From: an uncultured Prevotella sp.
GTDB taxonomy: Bacteria; Bacteroidota; Bacteroidia; Bacteroidales; Bacteroidaceae
Length of the DNA stretch: 64,000 nucleotides
Assembly: GCA_905234845.1 (NCBI GenBank)
Contig: CAJOIW010000003.1
Coordinates: 86,178 to 150,177, forward strand
Direction: 5' to 3'
Shown: piece after piece, positions 53,975 through 60,421 of the stretch
Layout of the letters: each line of letters starts with the position of its first letter
Position numbering within the stretch: the stretch's first letter is position 1
Program-made: the position numbers and the translations under genes
The notes under the pieces: generated by a model
Seen by the model: the letters and a program-made list of their open reading frames with translations, nothing else
Told to the model about the DNA's origin: nothing
Databases searched by the model: none

Positions 53975-54090
53975 CTTCCGAAAGGTATATGTTTCGCATC
54001 GCGAAACGTGGTCTTTCATACTCTAAAAGACCGTCTTTCGGACTGCCAAAGCTTAGCTCTCGCAAGCGAGAGATATACCTTTCGGAAACG
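53975..54090. repeat. 22-bp-period palindrome array, inverted orientation
   Basis: Anchors at 53981, 54004, 54026, 54048 and about 54069. Blocks: GAAAGGTATATGTTTCG, CGAAACGTGGTCTTTC, AAAAGACCGTCTTTCG, CAAAGCTTAGCTCTCG, GAGAGATATACCTTTCGG. Read on the minus strand, the block order equals that at 27160 and 43330. Flanks CACTTTTCGCTTATCACTT and GAAACGAAAAGTGAAG are also roughly complementary. Confidence 0.9.
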
Positions 54091-54155
54091 AAAAGTGAAG
54101 AACGAAGGGTAAAATGTCAACTAATGACCTGAGACTCAGCGAGATAACAATATCG

Positions 54156-54210
54156 CAAAAAACGGGTGGTTTTTCGCGGCAGTTATAAGTATTGGCGAAA
54201 AACCACCCGT
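54156..54210 (-). terminator. Terminator of the GH43 gene
   Basis: ACGGGTGGTTTTTCGC (54162-54177) and its exact complement (54195-54210) form a 16-bp stem; on the minus strand TTTTTT follows. Confidence 0.88.
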
Positions 54211-54260
54211 CTTTGTGTTAAAACCTTACGGGTTGACTCTTAATTTAAATTAAAACACAC

Positions 54261-55250
54261 TTACTTCAACCTTCTGGCCTTCACCCCTTCGAAGGTCATC
54301 TTCACGGGACGGATTGTGCCGTCTTTCTCGAAGTAGAGTCGGTCGATGCAGGTCACACGATGGTCGCGGCCAGTATCGCCGAGCGGCCGACGATGATAGA
54401 CGATATAGTATTCGTCACGCCCTTTTCCCTTGATGACGGAGTGATGGCCTGCGCCGGTGGCCACGTCGGAATCTTGCTGCAGTATCTTGCCTACACGCTT
54501 AAACGGACCGAAAGGCGAGTCGCTCATAGCGTAGGCCACGCAATAGTCGGGACCGCCCCAGCCACCTTCACTCCACATGAAATAGTACTTGCCCTTACGT
54601 TTGAGCATGAACGGCCCCTCGACATAGTTCTCGGGAGTCACCTCTTTATACATCGTACCGTCGGGGAAAGGACGCAGGCTCAGCAAGTCGGCCGACAGAC
54701 GCACGATGTTGCAGTGTCCCCAGCCGCCGTAGTACATGTAGTATTCGCCCGCATCCTTGTCGTGGAAGACAAACTGGTCGATGGGTTGTGCGCCATTCAC
54801 GATGTCTTGAATGAGCGGATGACCCAACGCGTCACGGTAAGGGCCTTCAGGCTTATCGCTCACGGCTACGCCGATGCCACCCACCTCACCTTGGTGAACG
54901 TCGTTGGCGCCAAAAAAGAGATAGTACCGACCATTGGCCTGCAATACGGCGGGAGCCCACATGGCCTGCCAGGCCCAGCGGATTTCATTGTTGGTCAGCA
55001 CATTCGGATGCTTCGTCCATTTCACAAGGTCTGTCGAGGAGAACGCATCAAAGTGCAACTGCTTGCCATATTCGTCTGAATAGGTGGGAAACACCCAGTA
55101 GCGGTCGCCATAGACCGTCCCCTCAGGGTCGGCATACCAGCCCTCGAAAATCGGATTGCCACTGGTTTTCTTCGTTTCTTTGCTTTGTGCTGAGGCTGCC
55201 AGCATCATGGCAAAAAGCGCAAATGCGATTGTTGAAATTCTTTTCATCAT
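54261..55250 (-). CDS. Glycoside hydrolase family 43 protein
   Basis: 329 residues with a signal peptide (about 1-21, MMLAASA|Q). The five-bladed propeller of GH43 is suggested by NPIFEGWYADPEGTVYGDRYW (catalytic base Asp in YADPE), MWAPAVLQANGRYYLFFGAN, QPIDQFVFHD (pKa-tuning Asp) and NYVEGPFMLKRKGKYYFMWSEGGW (acid Glu in VEGP). Members are arabinofuranosidases, beta-xylosidases or related exo-enzymes. It is 20 bases downstream of an esterase-like hydrolase gene, suggesting joint action on a decorated plant polysaccharide such as arabinoxylan; the exact substrate is inferred. Confidence 0.9.
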   Translation of the reverse strand: MMKRISTIAFALFAMMLAASAQSKETKKTSGNPIFEGWYADPEGTVYGDRYWVFPTYSDEYGKQLHFDAFSSTDLVKWTKHPNVLTNNEIRWAWQAMWAPAVLQANGRYYLFFGANDVHQGEVGGIGVAVSDKPEGPYRDALGHPLIQDIVNGAQPIDQFVFHDKDAGEYYMYYGGWGHCNIVRLSADLLSLRPFPDGTMYKEVTPENYVEGPFMLKRKGKYYFMWSEGGWGGPDYCVAYAMSDSPFGPFKRVGKILQQDSDVATGAGHHSVIKGKGRDEYYIVYHRRPLGDTGRDHRVTCIDRLYFEKDGTIRPVKMTFEGVKARRLK

Positions 55251-55270
55251 GTTATTGTTTTTTATTTGTC

Positions 55271-56236
55271 TTATTCTTTTATTCCCATTTCCTTCATGGT
55301 GTCGATAATGCTTTTCAGATTCGGAGCGCGATCATAGTAGGTCTCCTCACTAATGATGCTGATCTGTTCATTCTTGTAAAGCACACGGGATAGAAAACTG
55401 AGCATCTCGGCACGGGCATCCTTATTGTTGTAAATGAGGGCGATGACATGGTCGACGCCAGTGAATGAGCGGAAAAGGCATGGCACTTGCTGCTCGAGCA
55501 GGCTGGGGATAAAATGCGCGGGACCAAAGGCTCCGCCACCACCCATGCGCATGTCGGCATAGGGCACGAATTGGTCTGCCGTACCATGATAGGCCAGGAA
55601 CGGACACGGACGATGCTTCCATGCGACATCCTCCTCGCCCTCCTTCCATATACCACCCGCACAGGAGATGACGGCAGCATAGTTGAAACCTTCTGGCACC
55701 ATGGCTGTTGCCAAAGGATGATCGTTGGCAAGCAGGTACTCAGCCACACATGAGTTAATCGCTCCGGCACTGCAGCCACAGATGACGATGCGTGAGGTGT
55801 CGGCCTGCAACCGTTCGGCCTGACTGATGACGTAGGTTGTGGCGCTATAGAGATCTTCCACACCCATGCGGATAGCGTTGGCGTATGCCTGCCCAAAGGT
55901 TTCTGGACTAATAGTACCACCGCTTTCCTTGAATTTCTTGATTCCCAACCGATAGTCGATGCCTACGGCTATGTAACCATGTCGGGCAAAATCTTCGAGG
56001 AACTCCTTCCCGTCTTTACGCGTACCAAATTCCCACGAGCCACCGAAAGAGAAAATGACAACAGGTTTTTTCCCTTCACTCCCTTCAGATAGGGCCGAGG
56101 AAACCTCATAAACATCGAGCAACATCGGTTGTCCGTCTTTCTCTGCATATTGACAGGTCTCCACCCGCAAGCTGTCAGCAGCATGGGCTGTCAGCATGAG
56201 CAGTAATGTGATTGTAAATGTTATAAAGCGTTTCAT
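55271..56236 (-). CDS. Secreted alpha/beta hydrolase (esterase-like)
   Basis: 321 residues with signal peptide (about 1-19, LLMLTAHA|A). An alpha/beta-hydrolase fold: oxyanion-hole segment VVIFSFGGSWEFG, nucleophile serine in ICGCSAGAINSC (GxSxG as GCSAG), and a late acid/His region (FLAYHGTADQFVPY, GVDHVIALIYNN). Probably a carbohydrate esterase removing acyl groups from plant glycan, given the adjoining GH43 gene in the same direction. Short ATGTTGAA-like and CTATGAACTATGGA repeats fill the 71 bases upstream. Confidence 0.78.
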   Translation of the reverse strand: MKRFITFTITLLLMLTAHAADSLRVETCQYAEKDGQPMLLDVYEVSSALSEGSEGKKPVVIFSFGGSWEFGTRKDGKEFLEDFARHGYIAVGIDYRLGIKKFKESGGTISPETFGQAYANAIRMGVEDLYSATTYVISQAERLQADTSRIVICGCSAGAINSCVAEYLLANDHPLATAMVPEGFNYAAVISCAGGIWKEGEEDVAWKHRPCPFLAYHGTADQFVPYADMRMGGGGAFGPAHFIPSLLEQQVPCLFRSFTGVDHVIALIYNNKDARAEMLSFLSRVLYKNEQISIISEETYYDRAPNLKSIIDTMKEMGIKE

Positions 56237-56307
56237 AAAATGTTGAAATATTGAAATGTTGAAAACTATGAACTATGAACTATGGACTATGAACTATGAA
56301 CTATGGA
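56237..56307. repeat. Short tandem repeats between two genes
   Basis: Three copies of a TTGAAAT(A/G)T-like unit are followed by six of the 10-11 bp unit CTATGAA/CTATGGA. The same CTATG unit appears at 37030-37066 and 58196-58225. Confidence 0.8.
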
Positions 56308-58173
56308 CTATAAAAGCCCCTCCACATATTCGTAGAGCTTACGGTAGAACCGATGCCGTGTGAGTGTGGCAGGGTCACCAATGATGATGAGTTTCATGCG
56401 GGCACGAGTGATGGCCACATTCATGCGCCTCAAATCGCGCAGGAAACCAATCTGTCCGTCATCGTTAGACCGCACGAGCGAGATGAGAACGATGTCGCGC
56501 TCCTGACCTTGGAACCCGTCGACGGTGTTCACCGAGAGGAGTTGTCGGTAAGGCTTGAAGAATGCCCGCTTTTTGATGAGCTGGCGCAGATACTGCACCT
56601 GTGCGCGGTAGGGCGAGATGATGCCCACGTCGATATGCTCGTCGAGGATTCGCGCCTTGCCTATCTTGGTGAAATACTGCTCCAGCGTCAGCAAGGTAAG
56701 TTCGGCCTCTGGTTTGTTTATTCGTCCAAAGGAAGAACCGACAAATCGCTCAGTCTCTGCATCTGTGGCAATCCACACCATCGGCACGTCGTAGTCGAGA
56801 ATGCTGCGATGCCGGACGAGCGGCGAGCTTTCCACCATACCGTCATAAAACCAGTCGGAGGAGAAACGCATGATTTCCTCATTCATACGGTATTGCACGC
56901 GCAACAATGTCACCACCTCGGGCTTTTGGTTGACAATACGCTCCATGAGTGTCACACCAAGCCCGCCTTTCAATGCGGCTACCGACTTCACTGTAGGCGG
57001 TAGCTGGCAATGATCGCCAGCCAGAACGACGCGAGAGCAGCGGCGCAGGGGAATCCAACAGGCAGCTTCGAGAGCTTGGGCAGCCTCGTCTATGAAGAGC
57101 GTGTTGAACTTCATACCCTCCAACAACCGGTGACCCGAACTGACAAGCGTAGAGGCGATGACACGTGCCTCGCCGAAGAGTTGCGCCTGTATGCGAATTT
57201 CCAACTCGGCAGCCCGCCCCTTCAGACTCTCCAACTTTTGGTGATAACGCTCATCGGATCGCCGCCGACGTGATCGTAATTCGCGAATAGCCTTTCTGAT
57301 GGCCCATAGCTGCGGATAGTCGGGATGGCTCTCGAACCGCCGCTCGTAGGTGAACGAGAGCATCTTATCGTTCACACGAGTAGGATTGCCGATGCGCAAC
57401 ACATTAATGCCACGGTCTACGAGCTGTTCCGAAATCCAGTCGACCGCCATGTTGCTCTGCGCACATACCATCACCTGAGCCTCGCGGCGCAGTGTTTCAT
57501 TGATGGCCTCGACGAGCGTAGTGGTCTTACCCGTGCCCGGAGGTCCATGCACCACGGCCACATCCTTCGCCCTGAGCACACTATTGACAGCCTGTTCTTG
57601 TGTAGGGTTGAGCCACGGAAAGCGTATCGGCTCGAAAGTATACCACTCCGCTGGCTGCCGGCTGTAGAACAAGTCGCGCAAATAGGCCAGACGGTTGCCT
57701 TTGGCACGGATGACACGGTCGAGCGCATCGAACATAGTGCGGTAGCTGGTCTCATCGAACGACAACTGCACGGCCAACTGTTCCACAGCCATCAAATCGG
57801 CAACAGGAAATTTCTCGCTCACCACAACGACCATCCTGTCGCCATCAACGAACGAGACCGTAGCCGAGCCTATCCCCGACCTCTCCCGAAGAGAAGAGAG
57901 CGTCTCGGCCTTAAGACAGAAATTCACCGTCTTGCCAAACTCAAAATGGTGCTCAATGTCGGTGTCCTCCGTACGGAAAATCTCCACACAGCGCTGATTG
58001 AGCGAATTGTAATAAGTGCGCCCCACCGTTACAGGATACCATGCGTCGCCACGCTTTACCCGCCGCTCCAGACCCATCTCCTCGGTCTGCAAACGGTAAG
58101 CCTCCTTCTCAGCGGCATACTCCATTTGGAGCAGCAACCGCTGTTCCTGTAGCGACTGTATGGCTGACTTCAT
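56308..58173 (-). CDS. Superfamily 1 DNA/RNA helicase (IGHMBP2/UPF1-like)
   Basis: 621 residues. Walker A is VVHGPPGTGKTTTLVEA, motif II LFIDEAAQALEAACWIPL (DEAA), motif III VVLAGDHCQLPPTV, motif V TVDGFQGQERDIVLISLVRS and motif VI MNVAITRARMKLIIIGD. An SH3-like N-terminal region precedes the ATPase. Proteins of this UPF1/IGHMBP2-like class unwind DNA or RNA; the bacterial role is unknown. ATG 58173 follows a TATCTTTG element by 8 bases, so the mRNA is nearly leaderless. Residues LSSLRERSGIGS may be encoded by another palindromic insertion. Confidence 0.92.
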   Translation of the reverse strand: MKSAIQSLQEQRLLLQMEYAAEKEAYRLQTEEMGLERRVKRGDAWYPVTVGRTYYNSLNQRCVEIFRTEDTDIEHHFEFGKTVNFCLKAETLSSLRERSGIGSATVSFVDGDRMVVVVSEKFPVADLMAVEQLAVQLSFDETSYRTMFDALDRVIRAKGNRLAYLRDLFYSRQPAEWYTFEPIRFPWLNPTQEQAVNSVLRAKDVAVVHGPPGTGKTTTLVEAINETLRREAQVMVCAQSNMAVDWISEQLVDRGINVLRIGNPTRVNDKMLSFTYERRFESHPDYPQLWAIRKAIRELRSRRRRSDERYHQKLESLKGRAAELEIRIQAQLFGEARVIASTLVSSGHRLLEGMKFNTLFIDEAAQALEAACWIPLRRCSRVVLAGDHCQLPPTVKSVAALKGGLGVTLMERIVNQKPEVVTLLRVQYRMNEEIMRFSSDWFYDGMVESSPLVRHRSILDYDVPMVWIATDAETERFVGSSFGRINKPEAELTLLTLEQYFTKIGKARILDEHIDVGIISPYRAQVQYLRQLIKKRAFFKPYRQLLSVNTVDGFQGQERDIVLISLVRSNDDGQIGFLRDLRRMNVAITRARMKLIIIGDPATLTRHRFYRKLYEYVEGLL

Positions 58174-58181
58174 TTTAAGTG

Positions 58182-58189
58182 CAAAGATA
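58182..58189 (-). promoter_or_regulatory. -7 promoter element of the helicase gene
   Basis: TATCTTTG on the minus strand, 8 bases before the ATG. Confidence 0.62.
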
Positions 58190-58195
58190 CAAAAA

Positions 58196-58226
58196 AATCA
58201 TAGTTCATAGTTCATAGTTCATAATT
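58196..58226. repeat. CATAGTT tandem repeat
   Basis: Three copies of the 10-bp unit CATAGTTCAT lie between the divergent helicase and ABC promoters. Confidence 0.75.
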
Positions 58227-58232
58227 ATTTTG

Positions 58233-58240
58233 TATTTTTG
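58233..58240 (+). promoter_or_regulatory. -7 promoter element of the ABC ATPase gene
   Basis: TATTTTTG; the ATG at 58247 is 6 bases away, implying a leaderless or near-leaderless mRNA. Confidence 0.65.
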
Positions 58241-58246
58241 CAGTCA

Positions 58247-58981
58247 ATGAACGACATCAAACTGGAAAATCTCGTCATTGGCTACGGGCAACGCGGAAAA
58301 AGTCGGAAAACACTCGGAAAACCATTCACCCTGACCATTGAGAATAGAGAACTGACCTGCCTCGTCGGGGCCAACGGCGTGGGAAAGTCCACTCTGCTGC
58401 GCACCATTGCAGGACTCCAGCCGCCTCTATCTGGCACCGTCACCATTAACGGAGAGACCATCGGCAGCCTATCACCCGACCGCCGCGCAAAGACCGTCAG
58501 CATCGTGCTCACCCGTCAGCCCGATAATGCCAGCCTCACCGTGAGCGAGGTGGTGGCGTTGGGTCGTATGCCCTATACTAATTTTTGGGGAACGCTGACC
58601 GAAGAAGACCATCGCCATGTAGAAGAAGCCATGCGACTGACAGGAGTCCTTCATCTGGCCCAAAAGAAGCTCGCCCACCTAAGCGACGGCGAGCGACAGA
58701 AAGTCATGATAGCCCGAGCCATTGCCCAGCAGACACCCGTCATCCTCTTAGACGAGCCCACCGCCTTCCTCGACTATCCCTCAAAACAGAGCGTTTTCAA
58801 CCTGCTTGCCAGCCTCGCCCACGACAACCACAAAACCATCCTCCTCACCACCCACGACCTCGAACTGGCCTCCCGCTATGCCGACAGGCTCTGTCTCTTC
58901 ACGCCCGATACCTTTTGTATAGGTAACCCAGAAGATATCACAAAATCATCCCCCTTCAAGCAATTCATAAAGAAGACTTAA
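58247..58981 (+). CDS. Iron-siderophore/cobalamin-type ABC transporter ATP-binding protein
   Basis: 244 residues from ATG 58247 (the longer frame starts with TTG inside the promoter). Walker A GANGVGKSTLL, signature motif LSDGERQKVMIARA, Walker B VILLDEPTAFLDYPS and the His loop TTHDLELA are complete. The closest class is the FecE/BtuD/HmuV group, which powers uptake of ferric siderophores, haem or cobalamin. Its permease and binding protein are not adjacent in the window, so it is an orphan here. It converges with a candidate small RNA. Confidence 0.9.
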   Translation: MNDIKLENLVIGYGQRGKSRKTLGKPFTLTIENRELTCLVGANGVGKSTLLRTIAGLQPPLSGTVTINGETIGSLSPDRRAKTVSIVLTRQPDNASLTVSEVVALGRMPYTNFWGTLTEEDHRHVEEAMRLTGVLHLAQKKLAHLSDGERQKVMIARAIAQQTPVILLDEPTAFLDYPSKQSVFNLLASLAHDNHKTILLTTHDLELASRYADRLCLFTPDTFCIGNPEDITKSSPFKQFIKKT

Positions 58982-59007
58982 CCGAAGGTCGTATTTACAG
59001 TGGCGCA

Positions 59008-59071
59008 ATAAAAAACGGGACCGAAGTCCCGAGTGGAGGTTCGAGCCGCACACAAGGTACTGACTCATACC
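59008..59071 (-). ncRNA. Candidate small RNA with own promoter and terminator
   Basis: On the minus strand TTTG, 19 bases and TACTTTTG (59076-59083) precede a predicted start near 59070. The RNA of about 64 bases would open with a GGTA-TGAGTCAG-TACC hairpin, continue with a mostly single-stranded GTGTGCGGCTCGAACCTCCA stretch, and end with CGGGAC-TTCG-GTCCCG followed by six T. No known RNA family is recognised. A frame MSQYLVCGSNLHSGL.. passes through the hairpin and terminator, but the terminator makes a peptide unlikely. Confidence 0.6.
59010..59031 (-). terminator. Terminator of the candidate small RNA
   Basis: CGGGAC and GTCCCG stem with the stable TTCG tetraloop, then TTTTTT on the minus strand. 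Confidence 0.85.
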
Positions 59072-59075
59072 TCTG

Positions 59076-59083
59076 CAAAAGTA
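59076..59083 (-). promoter_or_regulatory. -7 promoter element of the candidate small RNA
   Basis: TACTTTTG with a TTTG 19 bases upstream, the best-spaced promoter in this part of the window. Confidence 0.65.
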
Positions 59084-59226
59084 CAAATTTATTTTCAAAC
59101 AACAAACAAAACATGAAAAGAATCATCATCTACTTCAAAAATAGGTGAATACAGATGACTTTACCCTAAATAAATTCTGTTTTACAAATAAGGTAAAGGT
59201 AGGAAGTTTTTGGGCTAATAGCAAGA

Positions 59227-59260
59227 AAATCAGGCAAAAAATGATATTTTTACCTGATTT
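59227..59260 (-). terminator. Stem-loop after the M28 peptidase gene
   Basis: AAATCAGG and CCTGATTT pair; on the minus strand the stem is followed by TCTTGC and lies about 55 bases after the stop. Weak U-tract. Confidence 0.5.
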
Positions 59261-59315
59261 CTAACTTTTTGTCTTTTTGTTTAACTTATCGACTTTCTTC
59301 CTAATAAAGATGATA

Positions 59316-60359
59316 TCACTTCTCGGTGTAAATGACTTGTATGAGGGTTTGGCCGACGGCTTGGAGAGTGGAGCGGTCTATGTGTTCCATCGTGTCGTTG
59401 ATGGTGTGCCATGTGGGACCGAAGGAGCTGGTGGGGCAGTTGGGATAGTAGGGAATGATATCGATGGTGGGGATTTCGGCAAACTGATTGACGGGCACGT
59501 GGTCGTCGGTGACCATTCCACCGTCCTTTCGCGGGAAGAAACTGCCATAGCCCGCCTGTCGTGCTGCTCGCCATACACGTTTCAACACTTCGGGGGCATA
59601 CTGCTTGCTGTTGCCTTCATGATAGAACTGAGCTCCTTCGCCGCCTACCATATCAAGAAGTATACCGTAGGAGGGTTTAGCGTTATCGTTAGCGTAGTTT
59701 CTGGCCCAGTATTGTGCACCGAGGGCCCAGGTGTCGGTGCTACCCGTCTGGTCCTCTTCCCATTGCGGTGTACCCCAGTCCTCAGCATCGAAGCAAACGA
59801 AGTCGATGCCGATGGAGGGTTGTTGAGAGTTGGGTGTTGAGAGTTGGGTGTTGAGGAGTCGAGCGAGTTCGAGCATGACCGCCACACCCGATGCGCCATC
59901 GTTGGCAGCCATGACGGGTTTCTTCCAATTGAGCGAGTCGGGGTCGTTGTCAGCCCATGGCCGGCTGTCCCAGTGGGTGCAGATGAGAATGCGCTTCTGC
60001 GCCTCGGGGTTATGGCGCGCGATGATATTGGTAGCATGAAGCGTAGTACCGTCGTACCCGTTGACGTCTACCTTCTGCTGTTCCACGGTACAGCCGAACT
60101 GCCGGAATCTCGCGGCTATCCACTCGCCACATTTCTCGTGAGCCTCGCTGTTCATGGTTCGTGGTCCGAAGGCGCATTGAGCCTCACAGTAGGCATAGGC
60201 GGAGTCGGCCAGAAACTGCGGACCTACAGGTTCCACCTTGTCAAGGTCATCGGTGTTGGGAGAGACGGGTGTTGGGTGTTGGGTATTGAACAGGTATAAA
60301 CCTGCGGCAACCGCTGCTATTGCTGCTATGGAAAGCATGATGAGATGAGATTTTTTCAT
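59316..60359 (-). CDS. M28 family peptidase / glutaminyl-peptide cyclotransferase-like protein
   Basis: 347 residues with an N-terminal membrane anchor or signal (LIMLSIAAIAAVAAGLYLF). Zinc-site motifs of M28: ICTHWDSRPWADND, VMAANDGASGVAVMLE, VCFDAEDWG, MVGGEGAQF and TWHTINDTMEHID. In Bacteroidota this layout is often glutaminyl cyclase, which caps N-terminal Gln left by signal peptidase; many exported proteins in this window have Gln right after the signal peptide, which agrees. Residues NTQHPTP (30s) and LLNTQLSTPNSQQPS (mid) are encoded by tandem repeats of GTTGGGT(G). Confidence 0.85.
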   Translation of the reverse strand: MKKSHLIMLSIAAIAAVAAGLYLFNTQHPTPVSPNTDDLDKVEPVGPQFLADSAYAYCEAQCAFGPRTMNSEAHEKCGEWIAARFRQFGCTVEQQKVDVNGYDGTTLHATNIIARHNPEAQKRILICTHWDSRPWADNDPDSLNWKKPVMAANDGASGVAVMLELARLLNTQLSTPNSQQPSIGIDFVCFDAEDWGTPQWEEDQTGSTDTWALGAQYWARNYANDNAKPSYGILLDMVGGEGAQFYHEGNSKQYAPEVLKRVWRAARQAGYGSFFPRKDGGMVTDDHVPVNQFAEIPTIDIIPYYPNCPTSSFGPTWHTINDTMEHIDRSTLQAVGQTLIQVIYTEK

Positions 60360-60421
60360 TTTTTAGACAGAACTTATAGGGCTCTTATAGGTACTTATAG
60401 GATGTATTGGGACATATAGGT
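60360..60421. repeat. Tandem CTTATAGG repeats
   Basis: The units CTTATAGGG, CTCTTATAGGTA, CTTATAGGATGTA and ACATATAGG follow each other across the entire 62-base gap between two genes. Confidence 0.75.

Larger units (their letters stand above)
53834..54260. other. Convergent intergenic region with two terminators and a repeat array
   Basis: 427 bases between eno (plus) and GH43 (minus), holding the eno terminator, a 22-bp-period array and the GH43 terminator. No protein gene was found. Confidence 0.8.
58982..59315. other. Intergenic region with candidate small RNA and terminators
   Basis: 334 bases between the ABC ATPase (plus) and the M28 gene (minus). It holds a minus-strand transcription unit (59008-59071) with promoter and terminator, and a stem-loop (59227-59260) after the M28 gene. 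Confidence 0.75.

Noticed and set aside
59015..59060. tRNA-like sequence (GGTTCGAGCC on the plus strand)
   Set aside because: No acceptor or anticodon arm can be formed; the promoter and terminator on the other strand explain the region better.
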